From: Nitratidesulfovibrio termitidis HI1
GTDB taxonomy: Bacteria; Desulfobacterota; Desulfovibrionia; Desulfovibrionales; Desulfovibrionaceae
Length of the DNA stretch: 64,000 nt
Assembly (NCBI RefSeq): GCF_000504305.1
Contig: NZ_KI632512.1
Location: forward strand, 714,388 to 778,387
Direction of reading: 5' to 3'
The position numbers were made by a program, and so were the translations under genes. Below the pieces are notes generated by a model. That model was given only the letters and a program-made list of their open reading frames with translations, did no database searches and was not told the DNA's origin. Shown piece after piece: positions 16,045-24,677 of this stretch; the stretch's first letter is position 1; the number at the start of each line of letters is the position of its first letter.

Positions 16045-16281
16045 ATGCCCATCTTTGAATACGAATGCACCGCCTGCGGCAAGAAGTTCGAGGAACTCGT
16101 CTTCGGCGACGACCTGCCCCCCTGCCCGGCCTGCGGTTCCGCCCGTACCGAAAAGCAGCTGTCCTGCGCCTGCTTCAAGATGCCCGCGCCCTCGCGCGTG
16201 GGGCAGACCGTGACCTTCCCCAAGTCCAGCCGTGGCGGCTGTTCCGGGTGTTCGGGCGGCAACTGCTCCACCTGCGGTTAA
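16045..16281 (+). CDS. FmdB-family zinc ribbon protein
   Basis: A 78-residue small protein of the FmdB/CxxC regulatory type. It starts [18 protein letters not shown] with the first CxxC, followed by CPACG as the second zinc half-site, and ends in a Gly/Ser/Cys-rich tail with several more cysteines ([15 protein letters not shown]). The ATG at 16045 is preferred over the longer frame at 15970 because a strong GGAGGAG lies just upstream and the family begins with MPxYEY/MPIFEY. It probably binds one zinc; the function is unknown. hemC begins 43 bp later. Confidence 0.88.
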   Translation: MPIFEYECTACGKKFEELVFGDDLPPCPACGSARTEKQLSCACFKMPAPSRVGQTVTFPKSSRGGCSGCSGGNCSTCG

Positions 16282-16324
16282 TGCTGCACGCCTACGACAT
16301 CATCCTCTCACCGCGCGCAACTAC

Positions 16325-17278
16325 ATGAAGAAACTCGTTATCGCCACCCGTGGCAGCAAGCTGGCCCTGTGGCAGGCCGAACACGTCAAATCCTGCATCG
16401 AAGGTCGGCATCCCGGCGTTTCGGTGGATCTGCTGGTCCTGAAGACCCGGGGGGACATCATCCTCGACGTGCCGCTGGCCAAGGTGGGCGGCAAGGGCCT
16501 GTTCGTGAAGGAAATCGAGGAAGCCCTGCTGGATGGCCGGGCCGACCTGGCCGTGCACAGCATGAAGGACGTGCCCATGGAACTGCCGGAGGGGCTGGTG
16601 CTGGGCATCATTCCCGAACGCGAGGAACCGTCCGATTCCTTCCTGTCCGTGCATCACGATTCGCTGGCCGCCCTGCCCCACGGGGCCACCGTGGGCACCA
16701 GCAGCCTGCGCCGCCAGTCGCAGTTGCTGGCCCTGCGCCCGGACCTGAACGTGGTCTCCCTGCGCGGCAACGTGGATACCCGGTTGCGCAAGCTTTCCGA
16801 GGGCCAGTTCGACGCCATCATCATGGCCACCGCTGGCATGAAGCGCCTTGGCCTTTCCGCGCCCAAGAGCGAAGTGCTGGGGCCGCCCGCCTTCCTGCCC
16901 GCCGTGGGCCAGGGCGCGCTGGGCATCGAATTCCGGGGCGACCGGACCGACCTGCACGAGCTGATGGCCTTCATGGAACACACCCCCACCCGCATCCGCG
17001 TGGAAGCCGAACGCGGTTTTCTTGCCGGGTTGCAGGGCGGTTGTCAGGTACCCATCGCCGGGCACGCCGTGATGACCGGCAGCGACACCTTTGCCCTGGA
17101 AGGCCTGGTGGCCGACCTGACCGGCGCGCGGGTGATCCGCCGTACCATGAACGGCGCCAGCGCCCCCGACGGCGCGCAGGCCCGCCAGATCGGTCTGGAC
17201 CTTGCTGCCCGGATGGTGGCCGACGGCGCCGGGGAAATCCTGGCCGAGGTGTACGGCAGCGGAGCGGCGGCAAACTAG
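16325..17278 (+). CDS. hemC: Porphobilinogen deaminase (hydroxymethylbilane synthase)
   Basis: A 317-residue enzyme that polymerises four porphobilinogens to hydroxymethylbilane for haem, sirohaem and cobamide synthesis. The opening [18 protein letters not shown] is characteristic. The substrate-binding arginine cluster [10 protein letters not shown] (about 124-133) is intact, and the cofactor-attachment cysteine is in LQGGCQVP (Cys near 240). The start was set at 16325; the longer frame from 16232 only reads through the previous gene. A terminator follows. Confidence 0.96.
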   Translation: MKKLVIATRGSKLALWQAEHVKSCIEGRHPGVSVDLLVLKTRGDIILDVPLAKVGGKGLFVKEIEEALLDGRADLAVHSMKDVPMELPEGLVLGIIPEREEPSDSFLSVHHDSLAALPHGATVGTSSLRRQSQLLALRPDLNVVSLRGNVDTRLRKLSEGQFDAIIMATAGMKRLGLSAPKSEVLGPPAFLPAVGQGALGIEFRGDRTDLHELMAFMEHTPTRIRVEAERGFLAGLQGGCQVPIAGHAVMTGSDTFALEGLVADLTGARVIRRTMNGASAPDGAQARQIGLDLAARMVADGAGEILAEVYGSGAAAN

Positions 17279-17343
17279 CCCGTTCAGTCCCGGCACCCGG
17301 CCCTTGCACGCCGGTGCGATCCGGCTTTCGATTGCAACACATC

Positions 17344-17380
17344 GGGCCGCCCCTCCTGCACGGAAGGGCGGCCCGTTTTC
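17344..17380 (+). terminator. Intrinsic terminator after hemC
   Basis: The stem GGGCCGCCC/GGGCGGCCC (17344-17352 and 17366-17374) is followed by GTTTTC. It lies between hemC and the convergent chemoreceptor gene. Confidence 0.75.
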
Positions 17381-17403
17381 ATTCACTCCGCGCTTGCGCG
17401 AGG

Positions 17404-19182
17404 CTACGCCGCCTTCATCTCTTCCACCAGACGCTTCAGCACCTGGGCCTGCTCCGCCAGGGCGGACACGGCCCGCGCCGATTCACGCATGGCCTGCGCC
17501 GTCTCGCCGGAAATGGTGCTGACCTGCTCCACGGCGTGGTTGATTTCCTCGCTGGCCGACGACTGCTGCTCCGACGCCGTGGCGATGGAGCGCACCTGGT
17601 CGCTGGCCGTTTCCACCAACCGCACGATCTCGTCCAGCGCCTCGCCCGACTGGCGCACCAGTTGGGTGGATTCCTCGATGCCCTGCACCGAGCGGTCCAC
17701 GTTCTCCATGTTCTTGCGGGTGCCCTGCTGCACTCCCCGGATGGCGTCGCCCACCTGCACGGTGGCCTGCATGGTCTTTTCGGCCAGCTTGCGCACCTCG
17801 TCCGCCACCACGGCAAAGCCGCGCCCGGCATCACCGGCCCGGGCCGCCTCGATGGCTGCGTTCAGCGCCAGCAGGTTGGTCTGGTCGGCAATGTCGCTGA
17901 TCACGTTCATGATCGCCCCTATGGACTCGGCCTGACGGCCCAGGTCTTCCATGTCGGCCTTGAGGTCCAGCGACTGCCGCCGCACGCCATCGATGGTGCC
18001 CACCACCTTCTCCACCAGCGCGGCGCCGTGGGCCGCCTTGGCCCGGGCCGAATCGGAAACCTCCGCCGTGTCGCCGGCGTTACGGGCCACCTCCAGCACG
18101 CTGGCGTTCATTTCCTCCATGGCCGTGGCCGTCTCGGAAACACGCCTGGCCTGCTCCTCTGCGCCCCGGTCGGCCTGTTCGATCTGGGCGGACAATTCTT
18201 CGGATGCGGACGACACCACCTCCACCGCGCCCTCCACCTGTGCGGCGGCCTGCAACATGCCCTCGCGCTTGGCGTTTTCCGCCTGCTTGCGGGCCTCTTC
18301 CGCCTCGCGCATGGCGGCCAGGGCTTCCTGCTCCTTGCGGGCCGCCTGTTCGCTCTTGTCCTCGGCCTCGGCGATCTTGGCCTTCAGGGTGTCCACCATC
18401 ACCCGCAGGGCGTCGGCCAGCCTGCCTATCTCGTCGCGTCCTTGCACGGCAAGGTTCGCGTTCAGGTTGCCTCCTGCCACCAACTGCGCGAACGACACCG
18501 CCCCACCCAGCGGGCGGGTGATGGACCGCAAGATGAGAACGCCGAGCAGCAGTGACAGCAACGGCGCTCCCACGGCCAGGGCGATGGCGGTGTTGTGCGC
18601 CGTGCGCGCTTCCGCCGCGCTCAGGCTCCGCGCGGCGCGCGCCTCTGCCCGCACGGCCTCCTGCACCGCCGCGGCGGCCTCGGCCAGCCGCAGGTTGGCC
18701 TGCACGCCCTTGCTGGTGACAAGTTCCGCAGCCCGGTCCATGCGGGCCTTGTCCGCTATGTCCCGCTCCCATTCCTGAATGGCGGCCATTATTTCGTCGT
18801 TGGTGGCGCGCACGGAATCCAGCGTGGCGACGAAGGCCGACCACTTTTCCTGCACGGCGGGCGAATGGTGCAGCTTGTCCATCTCGCCGCGCGACCTGGC
18901 GATCACCTCGCGCGCGAGGCGGATGTCCTCCCGCTGGCGGTCACGGTCGGCCCGCGACAGCCGTTCCATCATCAGGGTGCGCTGGGCCACCACTATGCCG
19001 CGCATGGCCAGTTCTATGCTTCCGGTATGGGCCACGGCGGGCAGCATTTCCTCGTTGGAACGACGCAGGCTTTCACTGGCGTTTTCGATGGCCAGATACC
19101 CCGATCCGGCAGTGATCAACGTGAGCAGGGAAACAAAAATGAATCCTGCTATCAGCCTGATACCGACACTGAAATTGTTCAT
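17404..19182 (-). CDS. Methyl-accepting chemotaxis protein
   Basis: A 592-residue transmembrane chemoreceptor. Membrane helix 1 is at about 10-30. A helical periplasmic sensor domain follows (about 31-190, with [17 protein letters not shown], four-helix-bundle style). Membrane helix 2 is at about 190-212, with HAMP after it (about 213-265, [14 protein letters not shown]). The signalling tip contains [19 protein letters not shown] and [15 protein letters not shown]. It would relay an unknown ligand or redox signal to CheA/CheW. The start at 19182 has a GGGGG ribosome site and a normal signal-anchor start; the longer frame to 19626 is a shadow of the next gene. There is no C-terminal pentapeptide tether. 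Confidence 0.95.
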   Translation of the reverse strand: MNNFSVGIRLIAGFIFVSLLTLITAGSGYLAIENASESLRRSNEEMLPAVAHTGSIELAMRGIVVAQRTLMMERLSRADRDRQREDIRLAREVIARSRGEMDKLHHSPAVQEKWSAFVATLDSVRATNDEIMAAIQEWERDIADKARMDRAAELVTSKGVQANLRLAEAAAAVQEAVRAEARAARSLSAAEARTAHNTAIALAVGAPLLSLLLGVLILRSITRPLGGAVSFAQLVAGGNLNANLAVQGRDEIGRLADALRVMVDTLKAKIAEAEDKSEQAARKEQEALAAMREAEEARKQAENAKREGMLQAAAQVEGAVEVVSSASEELSAQIEQADRGAEEQARRVSETATAMEEMNASVLEVARNAGDTAEVSDSARAKAAHGAALVEKVVGTIDGVRRQSLDLKADMEDLGRQAESIGAIMNVISDIADQTNLLALNAAIEAARAGDAGRGFAVVADEVRKLAEKTMQATVQVGDAIRGVQQGTRKNMENVDRSVQGIEESTQLVRQSGEALDEIVRLVETASDQVRSIATASEQQSSASEEINHAVEQVSTISGETAQAMRESARAVSALAEQAQVLKRLVEEMKAA

Positions 19183-19300
19183 GAAACCCCCGGCTTGCTG
19201 ATTGTGATGGAACTGCGGAAGATCCGCTTCCGATCCGAATTCGACCCTGATTCGATCCAGTTCAGGACGTATTGGCACTGCACAAGGACAGGTATGAACA

Positions 19301-20296
19301 TCAATGCGATAGCACGATGATGTACGAAAACGCCTCCATTTCGTCCCACGGAAAGAACGCATGGGCCGACATGGCCAGCTTGCCAAGGATGCGCTCGTAC
19401 TGCAGGCGGTTTTCGTGCGTCCCCGCACTCCGCCGTGCCAGACGCTCGAAAACGATGCAGGGCGCGTGGCTGTCCGGCACGCCAGTCGTGCCGCCGCACC
19501 TGCGGGCGTGTCGAAAGCGGTCCGCGGTGCTGGCCCGTGCCTCCTTTCGCAACGGCTCCTGCTCGTGGCTGTCGAAGGCCACCATGTCGAAGCCGTCCAC
19601 CACCCGCACCCATGCGCCCATGGCATGGTGCATGCGGCACAGCATGGAAACCATGGTGCCCAGCTTGCCTGTCACCACGCGCCGTGAACGGTAGACACAG
19701 GCAACGCCATCTTCCGTCCCGCACCGCCCCAGGTACACCCGCAGGCTGCGCACCCCGGCTGTGGTGACGACACCGCTCCGCAGGTCGATGTCGCAAAACG
19801 GCAGTTCGCATGTGGACAGCTGTGTAGCCATGCGGTCCTGGGCCATCCGCGAAACGATCCACCCCTCGCCCGACATGGCGCCCACCAGGCCGCGCAGCAG
19901 GTCCGCCCCATCGACATAGGGAATGTTCCAGTGCGGATGCCCGGCCCCGGCACTGGCAAGTGCCGAGGCGCCATCGCCCTCCCCGTCCGGCTTGTCGCGC
20001 ATGACACAACGAATGAACATGGTGAACGCCTCGCGGTGATCGTAAATGGCTTCACGCAGCTTTTCGGGCACGATACCCGCCACCGCGAGCATGAAATACC
20101 TGTCCACCCCCAGCAGGTCGGCAAGCAGCATCAGCCGTTCCGGCTTCAGGCAGACATCGTCGCCGCGTTCAATGCGGCTGAGGTAGGAATGGTGTACCCC
20201 CAACCGGTCGGCCAATTGGCGGATGGACAGCGGCTTGCCGCCAACGGTTCGCTCCAGGCGTGCCTCTCTGACGAGTTTCCCTAATAACCTGCCCAT
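19301..20296 (-). CDS. XRE-family transcriptional regulator with large C-terminal domain
   Basis: A 331-residue protein. Residues 1-75 hold an XRE-type helix-turn-helix ([23 protein letters not shown], flanked by [14 protein letters not shown]). The remaining 250 residues are not recognised, contain about nine cysteines, and may form a sensing or multimerising domain. The start at 20296 ([15 protein letters not shown]) fits the first helix. The gene borders a sharply AT-rich gene-free stretch, so it may have arrived by transfer. Its targets are unknown; it could autoregulate from the upstream AT-rich region. Confidence 0.75.
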   Translation of the reverse strand: MGRLLGKLVREARLERTVGGKPLSIRQLADRLGVHHSYLSRIERGDDVCLKPERLMLLADLLGVDRYFMLAVAGIVPEKLREAIYDHREAFTMFIRCVMRDKPDGEGDGASALASAGAGHPHWNIPYVDGADLLRGLVGAMSGEGWIVSRMAQDRMATQLSTCELPFCDIDLRSGVVTTAGVRSLRVYLGRCGTEDGVACVYRSRRVVTGKLGTMVSMLCRMHHAMGAWVRVVDGFDMVAFDSHEQEPLRKEARASTADRFRHARRCGGTTGVPDSHAPCIVFERLARRSAGTHENRLQYERILGKLAMSAHAFFPWDEMEAFSYIIVLSH

Positions 20297-20774
20297 CTCG
20301 CCTACTTTTTTGTCTATAATATTGTAGCCAGTCCAAGGCGGGCAATCACTGTTATAAATCATGGTGTGACAAAAACGGCAGCCCGATGCGGGCCGGGCCA
20401 TACGGCGAAAAATGGAGGAGAAGATATTTTCGACTGACAAAACACAACACATGAAAAGCACATAGTAATAATTTCAGATGCCCTTCATAACCATCAAAAA
20501 ACGTTCGACCAACTACACCGATGCAACATATGTGTAAATGAACGCACTGCACTGAACAAAAGATCATCACATGAACATTAGTATCGACTGTTTTTATTAG
20601 ATATATTCATCGCTGCATAACACTTAAATATCTGCATACAATACTCTTTAATGAAAAAAATAACAGTATTGCACCATTAATATAACAGCATATCAACACA
20701 ATTAACATCTACACACATCCCACTACCACTTCGCATACAGTATTCACGCAGGGCAACGATCGCCAACAAAGAAA
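20297..20774. other. AT-rich gene-free region upstream of the XRE regulator
   Basis: Base composition changes abruptly here; the part from about 20440 to 20720 is clearly AT-rich in an otherwise GC-rich window. No convincing gene is present; a 72-codon minus-strand frame (20352-20570) has no start signal or family-like sequence. TACAATATTATAG-like sequence just upstream of the regulator could hold its promoter. Confidence 0.6.
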
Positions 20775-20800
20775 AGGGGCGTTCCCTGCGGAACGCCCCT
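20775..20800. terminator. GGGGCGTTCC hairpin, copy 1
   Basis: AGGGGCGTTCC / GGAACGCCCCT with a 4-nt loop. On the minus strand it is followed by TTTCTTTGTTGG, so it can act as a minus-strand terminator. An almost identical hairpin lies at 21147-21170. Confidence 0.6.
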
Positions 20801-20825
20801 CAGACTGCTGACAAACCCAAATTCT

Positions 20826-21126
20826 TGCGGGGGAGGGACCCTTTTGCGGCAGCCGCAGGCGAGTCCCGAGCCGTACGGATGGCGTCCGCAAAGCGTGAAA
20901 AGGATATCCTCCCCCGCACCCCCGCTTTGCTGTCTTTATCCGTAATGCTCGAAGGCTCGCATAACGGCTAAAGCTCCCCCCAAAACTTTCATTTGTGTTT
21001 CCTGGGCATTATGAAAGCACAAAACAGGGGGTTCCAAGGGGAGGCAGCCGCGTTGCGATCGCCATCCGTAAGGCTCGCAAGCTCGCCTGACGGCTGCCGT
21101 CCTTGGCCGCCGGAGGCGTACAAAAA
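20826..21126 (+). repeat. Composite intergenic repeat, copy C, with nested insertions
   Basis: This has the same start and end blocks as copies A and B: a GCGGGGGAGG arm ... CCTCCCCCGC with ACCCCCGCTTTG after it, and finally GGCCGCCGGAGGCGTACAAAAA. Both hairpins carry insertions at their tips. The insertion at 20848-20894 is homologous to the reverse complement of the one at 21043-21098 (shared GGCAGCCG, CAGGCGAG and TACGGATGGCG blocks). A partial third copy lies between them at 20938-20969. No plus-strand gene lies just upstream, unlike copies A and B, which follow a gene directly. Confidence 0.68.
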
Positions 21127-21146
21127 CATACTTTGTCAACAATCTT

Positions 21147-21170
21147 GGGGCGTTCCCTGAGGAACGCCCC
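21147..21170. terminator. GGGGCGTTCC hairpin, copy 2
   Basis: GGGGCGTTCC / GGAACGCCCC with loop CTGA, a near copy of the hairpin at 20775-20800. It lies 50 bp past the lpxR stop and probably ends the minus-strand operon. Confidence 0.65.
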
Positions 21171-21219
21171 TCTGTATGCCATGCTGCGGCGTGGCCCCGT
21201 TGCGATCCCCTGCCTGCGA

Positions 21220-22401
21220 CTAAAAGGAAACCCCCACGGTCAGCGAGCCGAAGTGCTGCCCGCGTTCCTGCCCCACGAATTCCTCGGTACGGTAAACGTG
21301 GGTATAGGTAATACGCACCCCTTCGATGATCACCGCCAGCCCACCGGACAGGTCGGCCACGAAGTACTTCTTTTCCACGTCGTGGCTGTCGCGAAAGGTG
21401 TTGCCGTCCAGAAAGATGTTGCGGCCCACGGCCCGTCCGTCGGCCCCGGCGAACAGGTACCAGCCCCAGCTCTCGCGCACGCGCGGGTCGGCGTCGTCTG
21501 TCGGGGCCTCGATGCCGCCCCCGGGCCGGATCAGCGAGGTCTCGAAGTCGCCCGGCAGGTTCCAGCCAAAGCGCACCTCACCCCCCATGTTGGCCTGGGT
21601 CAGCACGTTGCCCGCCGTGGCCCCCACGCGGGGCAGCACGTCCCAGCCGAAGCCGCGCCCGGTGGATGACGGGTTCAGCCGCCAGTTGCGCTGCCAGGTC
21701 AGCATCAGGCCCGGCTCGTCGTGCAACTGGTTGTCCCAGCCCTTGGCCGTGGGAATGTTGCGCATTTCATGCACTTCGTTCTGGGCCGTTTCTCCCCGCG
21801 CCGATGGCCCCACAATGCCCCCGGTGAACTGCAGGGTGTCCATGCGGTCGCCCTTCTTGGCGTGCAGGCCGATGGCCCCGTACAAAAAGCCCGCGTAGGG
21901 CCTGTCGCCGGGAATGTACTCCCTGACCTGGGTATCGGACGGCGTGTAGATGGCCTGCCCGAAGGCCACGCTGACGTTGTACTGGGCGTCGGGGTCGCCC
22001 GCGAAGGGCAGCCGCTCGATGAGGTTGTCCAGCATGTCGGGCAGCATTTCGTCGTCGGCAAGGGTCTTGAGGTCGGGCGAGACGAACCGGGCCTGCACCG
22101 CGTTGGTGTAGTACTGGTCGGTTCCTCCGAACAGGTCGTTTTCGAAGTAGATGACCAGCGTGCTGAAGGCCTTGGCCTTTTTCGGCTCTTCCGCCTCGGT
22201 GGCGGCAACGGTTTCCTGCGCCTCTTCCGCTGCTGCACCTTCGCCACCGGATGATGCGAACATATCCCCGTCGAATGGCGAGGAAGAAGGCGCAGCATCG
22301 GCGGCCAGCACGACTTGGGGAACGCACAGGGGGGCGCACGGCAGCAGGGCCAGCAGGGCCCCACACAATGCCGCGCGCATCAGGGGTGCAACAGGATTCA
22401 T
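21220..22401 (-). CDS. lpxR: Outer-membrane lipid A deacylase, LpxR family (DUF2219)
   Basis: A 393-residue predicted beta-barrel that would remove the 3'-acyloxyacyl chain of lipid A in the outer membrane. A signal peptide (about 1-34, ending VVLAADA) is followed by an acidic low-complexity linker (about 35-75), then the barrel. The LpxR catalytic strands are visible: YFENDLFGGTDQYYTNAVQ (Asn-Asp and Thr-Asp-x-x-Tyr-Thr), DRPYAGFLYG, and GWDNQLHDEP, which corresponds to the active-site His region. It ends in an aromatic residue (VGVSF), as expected for barrel insertion. The start overlaps the upstream stop by ATGA, so it is translationally coupled to the DUF2064 gene. A terminator hairpin follows. 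Confidence 0.85.
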   Translation of the reverse strand: MNPVAPLMRAALCGALLALLPCAPLCVPQVVLAADAAPSSSPFDGDMFASSGGEGAAAEEAQETVAATEAEEPKKAKAFSTLVIYFENDLFGGTDQYYTNAVQARFVSPDLKTLADDEMLPDMLDNLIERLPFAGDPDAQYNVSVAFGQAIYTPSDTQVREYIPGDRPYAGFLYGAIGLHAKKGDRMDTLQFTGGIVGPSARGETAQNEVHEMRNIPTAKGWDNQLHDEPGLMLTWQRNWRLNPSSTGRGFGWDVLPRVGATAGNVLTQANMGGEVRFGWNLPGDFETSLIRPGGGIEAPTDDADPRVRESWGWYLFAGADGRAVGRNIFLDGNTFRDSHDVEKKYFVADLSGGLAVIIEGVRITYTHVYRTEEFVGQERGQHFGSLTVGVSF

Positions 22402-23198
22402 TTTGCGGATTCCGTTTCCCGTGCCCAGACGGGCAGTTCCATGTCGTACTGGCGGATCAGCGCATCGTGCTCGCGCATGGCGGCGTAGGACGACGATCTG
22501 CGGAACGAGCTGTTGCGGTTGGTGCGGTACAGCACGTTGAGATCCCACATGGTGTCCACGTCGTTCCATTCCGGCAGGCGCACCACGTCCAGCCGGGCGG
22601 CCTCCAGTCGCTCCATGGTGGCGGCATACACCGACGTGCCGCTCCACTCCACGCCTTCGAACACGCCGGGCAGAAACCGGTCGCGCCGAAAGCCTATCAG
22701 GTAATACCCCCCATCGAAGGCCGGGCCGATGACCGCGTCATGCAGGTCCAGGTCATCCAGGGCCTTCTGCGCCAGTTCGTGCGGAAAGTCCGGAATGTCG
22801 CTGCCCAGCACCACCACCCGCTCGTACCCGGCGGCGTAGGCATCGGCAAGGGCCGTGCGCATGCGCGCGCCCAGGTCGTCGCCCCGCTGGGGCAGATAGG
22901 CATGCTGCGGCCCCAGCCAGGCCTTGTACGCTGCCAGCGCGGCCTGCGCATCTGGCGCGCCCTGCTCATCTGGCGTGACCTGCTCATCTGGCGTGACCGG
23001 CGCACTGCGGGGCACGGCGCCCGTGTCGCAACAGATACGCAGGTCGGCCTTTACCTGAACCAGTTCGGCCAGCATGTCCTGCACGAAATGGCGGTACATG
23101 GCGGCGGCGGCTTCCGCGCCCATGACGGAGGCAAGGCGCGTCTTCACCGCGCCCGGTTCCGGATACTTGACGAAAAAGAGTACGCAGGTGTCGCTCAT
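22398..23198 (-). CDS. DUF2064 / TIGR04282-type GT-A glycosyltransferase-like protein
   Basis: A 266-residue cytoplasmic protein. Its family opening FVKYPEPGAVKTRL resembles nucleotidyl- and glycosyltransferase GT-A folds. LGSDIPDFP (metal/nucleotide site) and FDGGYYLIGF are conserved family blocks. The ATG at 23198 follows AAAGGAG. Database names call the family arsenosugar biosynthesis glycosyltransferase, a context-based name that need not apply here. A short tandem duplication (VTPDEQVTPDEQ, 18 bp) lies in a surface loop. It overlaps both neighbours by ATGA. Confidence 0.8.
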   Translation of the reverse strand: MSDTCVLFFVKYPEPGAVKTRLASVMGAEAAAAMYRHFVQDMLAELVQVKADLRICCDTGAVPRSAPVTPDEQVTPDEQGAPDAQAALAAYKAWLGPQHAYLPQRGDDLGARMRTALADAYAAGYERVVVLGSDIPDFPHELAQKALDDLDLHDAVIGPAFDGGYYLIGFRRDRFLPGVFEGVEWSGTSVYAATMERLEAARLDVVRLPEWNDVDTMWDLNVLYRTNRNSSFRRSSSYAAMREHDALIRQYDMELPVWARETESAK

Positions 23199-24280
23199 GA
23201 TGCTCCTTTGCGGGCGCGGTACCAACGCGCCAGTATCTGCGCCGGAACCCCCAGCGCGTACAGCAGCCGAAGACAGACGTTGCGCAGGGTGCAGCGCACG
23301 GCCCCCTCGTCGCGCCAGCGCCGGGCCGACGTGACGGCCCGCAGGTCCAGCAGGGCCAGCGGCTGATCAGCGCGATGCCGACAATGCTGGCGATGCTGAC
23401 GGCGCAGGCGGCGCATGATTTCCACATCTTCCATCAGCGGCAGGTCGGGGTAACCGCCCAGGGAACGGAACACCCCGGCCCGGAAGAACTGGGCCTGGTC
23501 GCCGTAGGGAGTGCGGGTGAGCCGGTTGCGCAGGTTGCCCAGCGTCTCCACCACCCGGAACCACGCCCCCGGCGCGTCGATGGACAGGGTGAAGGCCCCG
23601 GCGCCGGGAACGCCGTCGGCAGCGCAGGAAGCGGCATCGTCGGCGTACCGCGCTTCGCCCCCACCAGCGCCGCCAGTTCCCCCAACACCCAACGCCCGCA
23701 GCACGGCGGGAAAGGCCCCGTCCGGCAAACGCGTATCCGCGTGCAGGAACAGCAGCACCTGCCCACGGGCCACGGCGGCCCCGGCATTCATCTGCCGGGC
23801 GCGGCCACGCGGTGCGGCCACGGCGCGCACGGGCAGCCCCGTGCCGGAAAATTCTTCGGCGGCCAAAGCGGTCACCAGATGGCTCGTCGGGGCCAAGTCT
23901 GCTGCAACCAGACCGGTTGCAGCCCGCCACGCATCCCTGCCCAGTGCCGTCTTCAGGGCCGCCAGCGTGTCGCCTTCCGGCGCGCCGTCGGCCACCACCA
24001 GTTCCACCGTCCCCGGCGGCAGTTCACCGGCCAATGCGCGCACATGCCCGACCAGCGCCGCGATGCGGGGGGCCTCGTGCAGCACCGGCACCACCACGGA
24101 CAGCAGCACGGGCAGCGGTTCTTCGGGCTCCGGGCCGTGCCCCCCAGTCTCCGGTCCGCCCCAATCCGGTCCGCCCTGGTCCGGTCGGCTCTGGCCCGGT
24201 TCGCAATATCCCGCCGTGCGCAACGTTGCGCCGTCCGGTTCGGCCCCGGCGTACGGTTCCGTGAGTTGGGCTGCACTCAT
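23195..24280 (-). CDS. Family 2 glycosyltransferase, TIGR04283-like
   Basis: A 361-residue GT-A glycosyltransferase. After a Gly/Pro/Glu-rich N-terminal extension (about 1-50, imperfect GGPxxGG repeats) the domain starts LSVVVPVLHEAPRIAAL. The metal/nucleotide motif LLFLHADTRLP (a D-x-D variant, HAD) and the later GYPDLPLMEDVEIMRRL acceptor-side block are typical. It ends in a hydrophobic/basic tail that could touch the membrane. It is first of three coupled genes (then DUF2064, then lpxR), suggesting envelope glycolipid work. The start at 24280 lacks a strong Shine-Dalgarno; the frame is open further up to 24559 without family sequence. Confidence 0.8.
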   Translation of the reverse strand: MSAAQLTEPYAGAEPDGATLRTAGYCEPGQSRPDQGGPDWGGPETGGHGPEPEEPLPVLLSVVVPVLHEAPRIAALVGHVRALAGELPPGTVELVVADGAPEGDTLAALKTALGRDAWRAATGLVAADLAPTSHLVTALAAEEFSGTGLPVRAVAAPRGRARQMNAGAAVARGQVLLFLHADTRLPDGAFPAVLRALGVGGTGGAGGGEARYADDAASCAADGVPGAGAFTLSIDAPGAWFRVVETLGNLRNRLTRTPYGDQAQFFRAGVFRSLGGYPDLPLMEDVEIMRRLRRQHRQHCRHRADQPLALLDLRAVTSARRWRDEGAVRCTLRNVCLRLLYALGVPAQILARWYRARKGAS

Positions 24281-24677
24281 GGTGTGGATGATAGCCGTTC
24301 CCGCCCCGGCTGACAAACCCCGAGCGGCTCCGGACGGCAGGCGGCACGCGGCATACGCATCCCGACCCGCCCCTCCCGACACCTTCTCATCACGCCCCGT
24401 TGCACGTCCCGCATCGCTGCGGCACACCATCGCCATACCACATGGCGTCTGATCTCGCCTATTGGCCGCCCGCCGGGCGCCTGACGCCTGTCCCGCACCC
24501 CGGGCCATGGTCTGCGCACTTGCCCCGCCCTGCGGGGCGTGACAAGCGCGGGGCAACACGCTAGGCTAAGAAACCCGGCCCCTCGCGCCGGTGCGGCCCC
24601 GGATTTTCCGCCGGAGCCGGGCAACCCGCCGGACCCTCGGCCCGGCCTTTTCACTCTGTCTGCCGCGCAGGAGCATC
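24281..24677. other. Divergent intergenic region, 397 bp
   Basis: This lies between the minus-strand glycosyltransferase operon and the plus-strand LonB-type protease gene. No gene, RNA or clear promoter was recognised. The AGGAG ribosome site for the protease is at its right end. Confidence 0.45.

Noticed and set aside
17404-19626. Chemoreceptor starting at 19626
   Set aside because: The extra 148 residues are antiphase to the XRE gene and precede the signal anchor; the start at 19182 has a good ribosome site.
20352-20570. 72-codon minus-strand ORF in the AT-rich stretch
   Set aside because: No ribosome binding site, no family resemblance; a chance frame in DNA of different composition.
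22398-24280. Arsenosugar biosynthesis operon
   Set aside because: Only the two glycosyltransferase-like genes match that naming; no arsenic methyltransferase or radical SAM partner lies in the window, so the name is not supported here.
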